From the NCBI RefSeq assembly GCF_018687715.1, contig NC_056753.1, forward strand, positions 27,839,445 to 27,903,444: DNA of 64,000 nucleotides. The letters run 5' to 3'. Below, piece after piece: positions 1 to 11,179 of the stretch. Position 1 is the stretch's first letter. Each line of letters opens with the position of its first letter. The position numbers and the translations under genes were made by a program. Origin of the DNA: Carya illinoinensis (lineage: Eukaryota > Streptophyta > Magnoliopsida > Fagales > Juglandaceae). Under the pieces are notes generated by a model. It did not search any database. It had not been told where the DNA came from and worked only from the letters and a program-made list of their open reading frames with translations.

Positions 1-202
1 CACTACTAATCTGCCTTATATGAGTAGTTTCATATAATTCATAAGCATCAGGGACGTGTTTTGTTGATGAAGCATGTATCTTAATAACTTTTGTGCTACA
101 TTATGCCTTTTTTGCATATTTTTTGTTCTTATATTTGACATATGAGCTTTTTTTACTTAAATGAAGAATCAAATTAAGATTAAGGTATATATTGCACTTT
201 AC

Positions 203-1958
203 GTTTTTTTTTTTTTTTTTTGATAAGTAAAAATTTTATTCATCAAATGCGATAGGCGAAGCCCATGTATACAAGAAGTATACAAAAGAAATGTTGATGT
301 CGTGTTTCGTACACTTTTGGGCCGGGCCCTCAGCAACTCAGGTATTCAATCTTGAGCCGGCAAACACAAAAGGTAACTCTAGAAGCCGGCGGCCGAGGTG
401 GCAGCCAGGGGGGAGCCTCCGATGCCTAAGTCAGTATTGCTTAAGGTATAAAGTTCAAGGGTAGTTGTAGCAAGCAAAGTTTAGAGAGTTCCACCCCCAT
501 CGTGGTGTGTGAGAGTCGTTTTTATACCTGTGTTTAAGTTAGGGGCCCATGCTTTGCAGCTGGGCGGAGGGGTGTCCTTTTGGAGCCCCTTCCACTAGGC
601 TTTATTTAATGTGGTGTGGCCCCCTAAGTGAGGTAATTAATGCGGTGTGATCTTTTGATATTGCTTTAGAGTTCAGTCCCGTCGAGATGGCGTGTTCCCT
701 TCTTGCTTCGTCGGGATAGCCTACCGTGCCCGAGGTAGCGACCCATTCCCGACTTGGGACCTCGAGCCCTGCTTATACAGGTCAGGAACCCCCGACTGGG
801 TTGCCCAATGGCTTGGCGTGTGCAGGCCTTCGAGAGCTGGCCCTCTAGGGTTTAGGAAAATTCCCTCTTACACCTGGTTTGGGCCTGAGGCCCTGGGGAA
901 AAATCCACCTAACAAGAAACACCTAAAAACATTCTATAACTAGAACATCAAGGACAGCAACTCGTACTGCCCCACCATTAAGTACAATGGCTGAAAACCA
1001 ACTAAACAAAGAACATATAAAGAATTCCCAGATTTCATCTACATTGCGTTCCCTATTATTAAAACACCTCTCATTCCTTTCAAACCAAATGCACCATATA
1101 ATATACAACGGAATCATCTTCCATGCAGCTGCCACTTGAGAGCAAGGAAAAAGGTCTAGGCCAACATGCAAGTGCTTCTACTACTGAATTGGGCATAACC
1201 CAGGACAGTTCGGATCTACTAAGCACACCATCCCATAACCCTTTAGCCACATCACAATGAATAAGAAGATGGTCCACAGATTCTGCAGCTTTCTTACACA
1301 AAAAGCACCTTCCACAACAATCATGCCACGCTTTCTCAAATTGTCAATTGTCTGAATGTTCCCCAAATACTATTCCAAGGAAAATAGATGTTATGCTGAT
1401 CATACGACTTATAATAAGATCTAACAGTAAACTTTTTAGACATTGTGTGTCTCCAGTACATTTGATTCCTCACATGTCGTCTAATGCCCCTGAAAAAATC
1501 AGCAACCTCCTCAATTTCCCAATCCTGAACAGATCTGTAAAAACTGACATCCCAATGCATCTCTTCGTTATAGTAAGTCAACAACTCAGAAATTAAGGCC
1601 TGCTTCTTAACAGCCAATCTAAAAACTGCCGGAAAAGCTTTAAATGGTGCAGTATCACCACACCAAACATCAAACCAGAATCGAACTCTTGACCCATCAC
1701 CTACCACAAAACTGACCTGTTTTACAAAATTATCCCATCCTTTTCTAATAAATTTCCATAAACTTACACCATATGACCCCCTACTCTCCTTAGTGCACCA
1801 ACCCCCCCCTATCACTACCATACTTCCATACAATCACCCCCCACAACACTCCCTCTTCCATATGAAATCTCCACAACCACTTCCCCAACAATGCCTTATT
1901 AAAACTACACAAATTACGAATCCCCAAACGTCCATCAATAATAGGACAGCAAACTTTA
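203..1958 (-). mobile_element. 5'-truncated LINE (L1-type), ORF2 C-terminus, split by a solo LTR
   Basis: Read on the minus strand, 1833-1336 encodes the end of a plant LINE ORF2 (motifs GVSLWKFIRKGW, RVRFWFDVWCGD, QDWEIEEVADFF). This leads into the zinc-binding reverse-transcriptase region (CRKLQ and ESVDHLLIHCDVAKGLW in the 1366-1181 frames), with frameshifts. The 3' end is an A-tail (T-run at 204-222) preceded by AATAAAATTTTTACTTATC, the tail type shared by other LINEs in this window. The 5' end breaks off near 1958. Flanks actttacg (195-202) and actttatg (1953-1960) may be an eroded target duplication. It lies in an intron upstream of the 2162 exon of the dehydratase gene, antisense to it. 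Confidence 0.85.
292..914. mobile_element. Solo LTR (623 bp) inside the LINE
   Basis: A GC-richer block begins TGTT and ends AACA, the terminal inversion expected of an LTR. It is flanked on both sides by the same 5-bp duplication agaaa (287-291 and 915-919). Removing it and one duplication restores continuous LINE sequence. No internal retroelement region, primer-binding site or second LTR is present, so it is a solo LTR left by LTR-LTR recombination. The superfamily cannot be told from the LTR alone. Confidence 0.9.
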
Positions 1959-2161
1959 TGCTTTTTTAGGAGTTATTGAGACTTCATTGTAATGTTTTTT
2001 AGTAACTATGCTCCTTTTTGGAGCTTCTTAATATCTTTTGTTTAACTGGTTTACCCAATGCCATTCTTGTGGATTGCTAATGTTATTAACCCCCCCCCCC
2101 CTTCCTCTTCTTTCTTCTTTTTGGGGAGTAAGCTAAAGAGATGCAATCACTTATTCTGCAG

Positions 2162-5100
2162 GGCAAAAAGGTCAAAGTTCCAACATTCCTTGTCCCTGCA
2201 ACCCAAAAGGTTTGTAATTATAAAGCTCAATATGGGTGGATAGAAAGCAATCATTTGAATAATTTGTAGATAAGTAAACTTTTAAGCAACTATATGATAA
2301 AATTTGTAGGTTTGGATGGATTTATATGGTCTCCAAGTACCAGGATCTGGCGGCAAGACTTGCTCCCAGATATTTGAAGAAGCTGGATGTGACACACCTG
2401 CAAGTCCCAGTTGTGGTGCTTGCTTGGGTGGCCCTAAAGACACCTATGCACGCATGAATGAACCAATGGTGAGTTATTTGTATCCTTTGCTAGCTCTTTC
2501 GGAAGTGTTAACTAACTCTTTATTCATTTACTTCCTGAATGGAGATCCTTATTTCCAGCTGGTATCTTTTGGAAAAATTCATAGCATAATTGAATTGAAA
2601 TAAACAACTTGCCTATGGTTCCGTCCTAGTGGTTGATGCCTCCACATTTTTCCAAAGAAATTCCTGAGCCAATCTGGGATGAGATTCTGAATGTAGTCCA
2701 CTTGTATGCCCTGAGAGTTTCAAATTATTCCTGGCACGATGACAGTGGGATAATAATCTTGTCAAGACTCCAGTGTTACAGTTTTATGCTGTTTACCAAT
2801 ATTGTGATATAATTACGCCTGATCTTCCTGTGCTGGAGTTCATAGATGATTGCATTTCACGTCAAAATGTGCAAACAAATTGGACTGATCTCTGACCCTT
2901 TGTGGATCCCAGTAGTGGATTATTCTTTATACTAGATCAAGAGTAATTGTTGGCTAAAAAAGTAGTACTTGTTTGGATGAAACTTATATCTATCAAGAAA
3001 ACCATATCAGCATAAGAGTAATTGGATGGTAATACTGAATAACTACATCAGCATATCATTTTTAAGGTATGAGAAAAATCAGCCCACCCTTTCCTGGGAT
3101 GTTTTGTGTGTCATTTAAATGATTTGTGGAGTCATGCAATGCTAAGTTCCAATGTACATTACCGTGTTCTGTTAATCCTCCATACTTTGCCATCCACCAG
3201 TATCCTGTTACAAGTCTAAGCTGAACCACATTTTTAAAGCAATGGTGGTGATAATTCCTACCTACACCATGTCTAACTTCCTCTTGCTAAAGTCTCTTTG
3301 CAAATCTATTGATTGCAAACTAAAGGACTTCTGGTGGGTTTTCCTGCCCACAAACGACAAAATTTTATGCAAAGCATGGGATGCCATTTGTCTATGGGAT
3401 TATGAAGAAGATGCAAGAATTGAAAAAGGCACTCGTGGAAAAACTAGGACGGGCAATGGTTTTAAACTAGGAGAGCTTGTGGGTAAAATAATTGAGAGGG
3501 AACTACCTACCAAATGGTAATTTTTGTATGGCCAAAAGTTATTCATCAAAAAAAAATTTTTGTATGGCCAAAAGCAAAGGCAATGTATTCATGGAGCTTG
3601 AAGGAGATTGTTAATATCAAAGAATCGATTACTGCAGATTGCTTAAGGGTTCCCTGTTTATCAGGATTTATCCCCAAAGTTTGGATGAAAGATGCATCAA
3701 TGAGGCTGAAGGAGTGCTTGTGGAGGCTTTCATCAATCAATCCTAAAGATCCTAGAAAGTAGATTATTTATGTCGAGCTTTTCAAGCTGAGAGGGCTGAA
3801 GCAATCCTTGATATCCAGAAGATCATGATAAACTGTTTTGGACATGTTTCTTGCATACTCCATGTGTACTTGGGCTTTCCCTATTTACGTGGATCAATAA
3901 AATCTCTTTTACCTATAAAATAAATAAATAAATAAATAAAAACTGTTTTGGACACGAGGATGATGGTCAATTTTCAGTCAGCTTGGCCTTTGCACTTGGA
4001 GATGAAAGGAGATGGGATCTAGCTAATCCTTTACAAAAATGCATGATTGGGAACAGTTGTGGAAAGCCCGATTACAGGCTAGACTGAAGCTACAGCTGTG
4101 GAAGATAGCTAACAGTATTCTCCCTGCTCAAATGAATGGGGTAAGTTTTTTTTTTTTTTTTATAAGTAAATATAATATATTAATCAAAGTATAGGCAAAA
4201 CCTGATTCAGTATTTTATAGTTGTCCTAGCTAAGTAGGAGCAATAGATACAAGAAAATCTACGCCATTAAAGTTCACCGCAATGGCCCAAGTACAAAGAG
4301 TTCTAATAAAGTAAGCTTTCAATTCCTTCATCGATCTCTCTGTCCTCAAACGTCCGGTCATTACGCTCTTGCCACAAACACCACATGATGCATATAAGAA
4401 TCATCCGCCACACTGCTTTAATTTGTTGGATACCTCTCAACTCTGTCCAGCTAGCCAAAACTACTACCACAGTCTCAGGCATAACCCAAACCAAATCAAC
4501 TCTACCAAGAACTTCATTCCACTATCCTCTCGCTATCTCGCAATGTAGTAATAGATGGTCCACAGATTCACTCCCCTTCCGATACATGCAACATCAATCT
4601 GCGATAATCAACCTACGTTTCCTCAAATTATCAGTTGTGAGGATCTTACCCAAGGATGCAGTCCACACAAAAAACGCTGCTTTTGATGGTGCCTTATGTC
4701 TCCACGGCTCTTTCTAAGGAAAGTGGGTATGTGAATCTTGAGTTAAGGACTTATAAAAAGAGAGAACCGATAAATTACCTTTGCTTGCAGATATCCACCA
4801 CAACCTATCTTGTGAGTTACTTGGTGTACTGGAATACAAAAGGCTGAAAAAAGTTTCAAAGCTGCTCATCTCCCAATCTTGTGCAGCCCTAGTGAAATTG
4901 ACATTCCACTGGATTTGCTCTCCCAATCTCACCAATACTTGTGCCACTAAAACATCAATGTCACTTGCAAACCGGAACAGTGAAGGAAAGGAATCCTTTA
5001 GAGCTACGTTATTACACCAATTGTCATGCCAAAAGTTAATTCGGGTTCCCTTTTCTAGACAAAGTCTAGCGTGGCGAGAGAAGACCTCCCACCCACGTCT

Positions 5101-8100
5101 TATATTTTTCCACAACCCCACACCATATGCCCCTCTCACTTCTTTTTTGAACCAATCCCCCCAAAGACCTCCATATTTGCTCTCATTCACCATCTTCCAC
5201 AGGGCTTCAGGTTCCTTGTGATACCTTCACAACTATTTGCCAAGTAGCGCCCGATTAAAAGATCTCATATTTCTAATGCCCAAGCTGCCACACGAGAGAG
5301 GGCTACAAACCTTCTCCCACCTAACAAGATGAAACTTGAATTCCTCCCCATTTGAAGTTTCTCCAGACAAAGCGCCACCTTTGTTGGTATAGAAAATAAG
5401 GACAAAAAATAGGTAGGTAAATTAGAAAGAGAACTCTTAATTAGGGTAATCCTACCACCTTTTGACAGGTACATTTTCTTCAATCCTATTGGACGACGCT
5501 CCACTTTCTCTATAACCGAATCCCAAATTGGAGCTGCTCTCGAGGCAGCTCCCAGTGGAAGACCAAGGTAAGTCATCGGTAGTGATGCAATCTCACACGC
5601 CAAAATACTAGCCAACTGAATGATGGGCTGAACACCTCCAATAGGCACCATCTCTGATTTTTCCTAGTTTATTTTCAAACCCGATGTTGCTTCGAAACAA
5701 AGGAGGAGGACCTTCAAAACTCGGACCTAGTTATGATCTGCTTCACAGAAGAAAATAGTATCATTTGCAAATAATAAATGAGAAATGTTAACAAGTCCCC
5801 TATCATCGCAAAACCAGTCACCAAACCATTCTCAACCAGTGCTGCAGACATTCTGCTCAATGCCTCCATCACAATAACAAAATGTAGTGGGGACAGTGGG
5901 TCTCCTTGCCTTAGGCCTCGTGTGCTATGAAAAAAACCAGTAGGGCTTCCGTTTCTCAAAGCGGAAAATTTCACCGTTGTTATGTACCATCGAATCCATG
6001 AGCAATATCTCTCTCCAAAACCACATTTCCCCATAAGGTCAAGAAGAAAGTCCCAGTTAATATGGTCATATGCTTTCTCCATGTTTAACTTGCAAATAAT
6101 CCCAGCCTCACTAGTTTTCAGACGACTATCTATGCATTTGGTTGCGATAAGAACCGCATCTAGAATCTGTTTATCCTTTACGAATGCATTTTGTGGTTTT
6201 GAAATTATCTTTTCCACTACCTCACTCAAGCGGTTCGTTAACACCTTGTAAATAATCTTGTATACCCCATTAACCAAGCTAATAGGCTGAAATTCCTTAA
6301 TCTTCTCAGCCCCTACCTTCTTCGGTATTAGTGCAAGAAAAGTAGCATTAAGGTTTTTTTCAAACTTTCCCGCCAAGTAGAATTCCTGTAACACCTTCAT
6401 AAGATCATCTTTTACAACAATCCAACAAGTTTGGAAGAAACCCATCGAAAAACCATCTGGACCCGGGGCCTTGTCTTTAGCTATTTTCCTCACAACATCA
6501 TAAACCTCCATTTCCTCAAAATGCCTCTCCATTCTACATACATCACTAGGCTCAATGGAATCAAAACCAAGCCCTTCAAGTTTATGCCTCCAGCTCTCCT
6601 GCTCAGAAAGTAAATGCTCAAAAAAGTCTATGATATGATTGTTTATCACTTGCTCTTCCCTACACTCCACACCCTCAATTTTTAGCATCTCTATGTTATT
6701 GAATCTCCTGTGTGAGTTAGCTACTCTGTGGAAGAACGTAGTGCTTCGATCTCCTTCCTTCAACCATAGTGCCCGACTTTTGACACCATGAAATCTCTTC
6801 TAAAAGAACAATTCTTTCTAGGTCTGCTTCCAGCACTGTTTTTAGGGCTATCTCTTCCTAAGTTAACGTCCGAGTTTCTTGTGTCCTTTCGAACCCTTGA
6901 ATCTCCATTACCTTGCTTTTCTTTCGTTCCATTATGTCACCAAAAGACTGCATATTCCAAAGCTTTAAATCTAATTTTAAAGCCTTCAATCTGCTTGCAA
7001 AGATAAAACTAGGAGTTCCTTGTATCTAATATGAGTCCCACCATTGCCTAACTCTATCCTCAAATCCTTCCACTTTCAACCACATGTTTTCAAATTTGAA
7101 ATGCCTACGCCGCCTTTCGAGCCCTCCACAATCCAACATAATTGGCCAATGGTTCGAACACAAACGAGTCAATCGTTTTTGCACACATCCGAAAAATGGC
7201 ATTCCCACTCCGGAGAAATTAAGAATCTATCTAGCCGAGACCACGTTTGGTTATTAGACCACGTACAAACACCCTTGCTAATGGTAAATCCACTAGATTC
7301 AAATAAAAAATGCACTCTGAAAATTGTGACATAGCTGGCCTTGTTCTCCTATTTCCAAAGCACTCAGTTGGGAATCTTGTAACGTTAAAATCTCCACCAA
7401 TGCATCAAGGTAGATCCCACTATGTAAACCTACCAATTCATCCCACAATAATCTTCTCTCATTGTCTACGTTGGGGCTATATACACCCGTGAAAGCCCAC
7501 ATAAAATCATCTGCCACGCTTTTAAAGGAGCAAGCCACTGACTACACTCCTATAAAATCCTCAATTTTCTCCACCACCCGTCTATCCCACAATACCAAAA
7601 TACCACCTGAAGCCCCCTGAGTTGCAAAATATACCCAATCTACATATGAACAGATCCAAATACTTTTCACCATTTTCCTATTAATAAATTTCAACTTTGT
7701 CTCCTGTAAGCAAACTATATCTGCCTTCCACTCACGTAGCAAGTGTCTTATTTGGGAACGCTTACTGACCTCATTCAACCCATGGACATTCCATGATACA
7801 ATTTTGGGCTTCATTTAGAAAAGGCCAGCCCCTTCCCTTTAGTCCTGTCCCTACTGGAGCTTCCGTCCGAGTTCATAGACCAATCTAGCCTTCTCAACAG
7901 TAAGTAGTGCCATAAATTGTTCCTCATAACCCTCGCACCTTAGTCCCACTAGATGCTGGATGTCCTTCACCATGTTGAACACCCAGTCTGAAACACAAGG
8001 CTCTGGAAACATGAAATTCAGAGTTACAAGCTCACCCACTTCAGATTGATCTGAGTAATCTCTTTGCACGAGGCCACCTTCCCCAAGTGGTTCACTAATC

Positions 8101-10953
8101 ACCTTGATCATTCTCTGGGCATTTTCGTCATCTGATAAGAACAAATCGTCACTGTTTGAGTCATCTGCCTCCATCTCGTCACTACCTTCCAACAAAGAAA
8201 CATCATCTGTCTTCAATGGAGGTTTTGCTCGAGCAACAGACACTTCCCCTCCACCCATCGGTCTGTTCTGTTCTCCCCCCGATGGTGAAACTGGGGTTGA
8301 ACCCACTGAGACTAGCTGAGTACCAGGCGTGCGAGAGATCTGCTCCGTAACGCACTGTCCCACCTCCGACAACCCCACCTCCTTCACTGGCACAATCTGT
8401 TCACCGGCCGGCAAGTCCTACCCTGTCTGATGCCTTGCCGTTGAATAACTTGACTAAATCGCCCCTGCCCCGCCTAGCTCTGGGTTTTTTCTTGCCGGGC
8501 TGGGCGCTCTTTCCATTCCTTCCGGGCTACTTTCGTCCCATGGGATGAGGCCCAATCCGCTCCTTCCAACCCAAATTGAAACGCTTGGGTTCCACTTCAC
8601 CTATTTTCGAGTGGGCCTTACTTGGCCCAGCCCGTTGCCCATAAACTTCTGAAAGACCCATCTTCTGAGCGTCAGGGACCCCAAAACTCCCTGTTTTGCC
8701 GTTTTCCATATTAGACCCAACACATTTCAGAATTTGAGACACCTCTCCCTGCAACTTCCATAGTTGTACCTGCATCTCCCTCAGCAAACCACCATGGCTG
8801 TATCAGCAAACCACCATAGTTGCACCTTCATATCAGAAAATGAAGCATTCAATGCCCCTTGTGCAATGTACTTTCAAAACCACCATGGCTGTATTGGAAT
8901 TTCCACCATAGTTGCACCTTCATATCAGAAAATGAAGCATTCAATGCCCCTTGTGCAATGTACTTTCAAAACCACCATGGCTGTATTGGAATTTGCCGTT
9001 GCACATGTGCTATGGAGCTCATCACCTTCGCCCATCGGATACCTTTGCATTTGATAATATTACCATCTTGGAGTGGGTTAGGATTCTCCTTCATGCAAAC
9101 AAAACCCTCCAAATTGGATAAAATGAACATCCTGACTTTGAGAGAATTAAAATATCCACAAATGAGGAAAAAGGCAGCCCCTTGAAGTGGATATACAAAT
9201 CATGATTCTATTCCCAAAATACTTGAAGGCTTAGAAAGAGATGCATTCAGAGCCTTGCCTGGGACTCTCTAATCCAATGATGGCGGGAAGTTAACTTTGA
9301 TGTTGCTATTAGCAGTCTGTCATGACTGGAATGGCTATATAAAGGGCGTATGGAGCAACAAATCTCAAACATGTTCTCCTATTATTGGTGAAGCTATGGC
9401 TGCTCTCACTGCTGTGTTGGAAGCTTCAATGGTAAATCTGGATGAGGTAATTGTTTTAAGGGGCTCTTGCAATATTTGTTCCTTAATTATAGAAGGAGAC
9501 AGGGATGACTACTTGGATCAATAGTTAGCTTGGAAAATACACACAAAAAGAACTGCCAATGAAATGGCACATCGGATCACTAAATGGCTGCAAAATGTAT
9601 TCAAGAGGATTTTATATCTTGTTCTCAAGACCAAGGCTCTTACCACTTGAGCCAACCATTAGCGGTTATTACATAATGGATATACATATTTATTTATATA
9701 TATATGTATGTATGTATTTTGTGGCTGACATGGTTAGGTGTGAATGATATTTTATTTCTTCCGGAGCCAGAGTTGTTGGGGAATCACGTTATGTTGTGTG
9801 TGTTTTTGGGGGGGGGGGGGGATCCTAACTTCAAAGATTTTATTTGGGCTGGGGTAAGATGGTCGTTGGATAGATGGAGCAGTCTCTTCAGATCAGTCAA
9901 CCATCAAGAATCACATTGCACAATATTATGAACATCTCCTAGCCGAATAACAACCATGGAGACCGACAATAGGTGGTTTGAGTTTTTCTGAACTAGATTC
10001 ACAGAGTGTAGGGAGGCTCGAGAGGCCCTTTGAAGAAGAAGTTTGAAAAGTCGTTCGAGGTATGGCTAGTGACAAGGCCCCAGGCCCTAATGGTTTCACA
10101 ATGGGCTTTTGCCAAACCTGTTGGGAAGTGTGAAGGGGTGACCTTATGCTGGTATTTCAAGAATTCCATAATCATGCTAGTTTTGAAAAAAGTCTGAATG
10201 CTACCTTTTTAGCTCTTATTCCCAAAAAGGTGGGATCAGTGGATATTCAAGACTATCGTCCCATTAGGTTCGTGAATGGGTCAACAAGATTCTATCCAAG
10301 GTGCTAGCAAACCAATTGAGTACGGGGATGGAAAAGTTAATTTCAAAGCCGCAAAATGCATTTGTCAAATGCAAACAAATTCTGGATTCGGTCTTAATTG
10401 CTAATGAAGTGTTGGATGGACGAATTAAATCTCAAGAACCGGGGTTACTTTGCAAACTAGATATGGAAAAAGTCTATGATCATGTAAATTGGAAGTTTTT
10501 ACTTTATCTACTTACAAGATGTGGTTTTGTTGAGAAATGGCTGAATTGGGTAGAATTTTGCATCTCAACAGTTTGCTTTTCTATATTGGTGAATGGTTCA
10601 CCGATGGGCTTTTTTTACTCCCGTGGCTTGAGAGGGGGATTTGCTCTTTCCCTTACTCTTTGATTTTTCAAGCATGAGTTATTGCTAGCCATTGTGATGT
10701 CTTCAATCTCTATTGTGACTCCCCATTATGTTTTACTTAGATTGCTTATGTTTAAGGCCAATGAGAATGGTTACCTTGAATTTTATGTTACTGTATGGGA
10801 TGGTCTTTGCAGGTCTGTGTGTCAACAACAAACAGGAACTTCCCAGGTCGAATGGGACACAGAGAAGGCCAGATATATCTTGCTTCTCCGTATACTGCAG
10901 CAGCATCAGCTTTGACAGGCTATGTTACCGATCCAAGGGAGTTCTTGCAGTAG
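2162..10953 (+). CDS. IIL1: 3-isopropylmalate dehydratase large subunit, last three exons (5' part outside window)
   Basis: Isopropylmalate isomerase large subunit, an aconitase-family 4Fe-4S enzyme of plastid leucine biosynthesis (and methionine chain elongation in Brassicaceae). Exons in view are 2162-2209, 2310-2468 and 10813-10953, all joining in phase 0 with GT-AG borders (donors gtttgt and gtgagt; acceptors ctgcag, tttgtag and tttgcag). They encode [16 protein letters not shown], then a segment with the cluster-binding motif [10 protein letters not shown] (C-x2-C), then [16 protein letters not shown] through to DPREFLQ and a TAG stop. These match the C-terminal aconitase-type domain of plant IIL1 as I know it. 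Upstream exons, including the first cluster cysteine and transit peptide, lie left of the window; I see none in 1-2161. The last intron (2469-10812, 8344 bp) is filled mostly with LINE debris, yet the exons carry no lesion, so the gene looks functional. Confidence 0.93.
2469..3239. other. Start of the last IIL1 intron, unassigned
   Basis: After the donor at 2469 there is about 770 bp without a recognisable gene. The stretch 2620-2940 has broken reading frames in both directions and looks like old transposon coding sequence, but I could not assign a family. It runs into the plus-strand LINE fragment that starts near 3240. Confidence 0.5.
3240..4146 (+). mobile_element. Degenerate LINE ORF2 C-terminal fragment
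   Basis: Broken plus-strand reading frames match the end of plant LINE ORF2. 3242 onward gives [17 protein letters not shown] with a following FWW, the conserved segment after the reverse transcriptase. 3780-4140 gives [23 protein letters not shown] and [19 protein letters not shown], the start of the zinc-binding region. The fragment is interrupted by a 95-bp LINE tail (3845-3939) and cut at 4147 by a minus-strand LINE. Many stops and frameshifts mark it as old. Confidence 0.75.
3845..3939 (+). mobile_element. Extremely 5'-truncated LINE tail with 15-bp target duplication
   Basis: Only the last ~95 bp of a LINE: the conserved '...tgtacttgggc...tcaataaaatctcttttac' 3' UTR followed by a TAAA-repeat tail. 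It is bounded by an exact duplication aaactgttttggaca at 3830-3844 and 3940-3954. Removing it rejoins the older LINE fragment around it. Confidence 0.9.
4147..8790 (-). mobile_element. Near full-length L1-type LINE, inactive
   Basis: Reading the minus strand from 8790 down: an ORF1 C-terminal region (8787-8527 and 8414-7851, acidic and low complexity); the endonuclease start (7814, [12 protein letters not shown], then IVCLQETKL and SGGILVLWD); a long reverse-transcriptase frame (6763-5714) with [45 protein letters not shown] and [10 protein letters not shown]; then the C-terminal domain (5651-5265, 5193-4714, 4494-4303). The 3' end is an A-tail (T-run 4147-4168). Several frameshifts separate the frames. 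The catalytic FADD box reads FAND (5760-5771) in a shifted frame. It lies antisense in the last intron of IIL1. Confidence 0.9.
8811..8994. repeat. Perfect 92-bp tandem duplication
   Basis: The 92-bp unit starting ccaccatagttgcacc at 8811 is repeated without a mismatch from 8903, and the third copy breaks off at once. It lies at the 5' edge of the minus-strand LINE. A partial earlier echo (accatggctgtat) is present near 8791. The sequence around it, 8790-9240, has no clear coding match. Confidence 0.9.
9240..9620 (+). mobile_element. LINE RNase H domain fragment
   Basis: Plus-strand frames read [18 protein letters not shown], then [20 protein letters not shown] (9297-9524) and, after a stop, [20 protein letters not shown]. 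This is the order of the plant LINE/RNase H-like (RVT_3) domain: a substrate-contact segment, the GEA..AAL..VLEAS helix, then the R-x-AN-x-xAH signature. Frameshifted, with no start context, so a remnant. It precedes an RT fragment rather than following one, so it is an independent insertion or a rearranged piece. Confidence 0.75.
9890..10690 (+). mobile_element. Degenerate LINE reverse-transcriptase fragment
   Basis: Plus-strand pieces match the same RT region as the larger [24 protein letters not shown] near 10070, [13 protein letters not shown] near 10200, then the frame 10301-10663 with [38 protein letters not shown] and a decayed form of the [10 protein letters not shown] box. Stops and indels throughout. 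It ends about 120 bp before the last IIL1 exon. The interval 9621-9890 is AT-rich and holds a G-run near 9810 but no gene. Confidence 0.85.
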
Positions 10954-11162
10954 GCTATATCATAACTCTGCTCACCATGTATGTCATGGTTACTTTGTAC
11001 TCAAAGACTGTAGGTCTAATGGCGGAGCTTAGAAGAAGTATGGATCTTAGAAGTTTTGTATGATTATTATTATGAACTCGGTACTAATTATTGAGCTTTT
11101 AAGTGAGTTGTAGCCTGGCCAAGAAACCGTGTGTCCTATGGCTGTGCTAAAGCTATCCATGA

Positions 11163-11168
11163 AATAAA
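11163..11168 (+). terminator. Candidate poly(A) signal of IIL1
   Basis: An AATAAA hexamer 210 bp after the IIL1 stop codon, at a usual 3' UTR distance for a plant gene. Assigned by position only. Confidence 0.5.
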
Positions 11169-11179
11169 AGGAAGTTACG

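Noticed and set aside
692..943. 83-residue open frame within the solo LTR
   Set aside because: Lies inside an LTR with TGTT...AACA ends and target duplication; no family signature.
8764..9185. Overlapping open frames over the 92-bp duplication
   Set aside because: Frames arise from the tandem duplication; repeated residues and no start context or homology.
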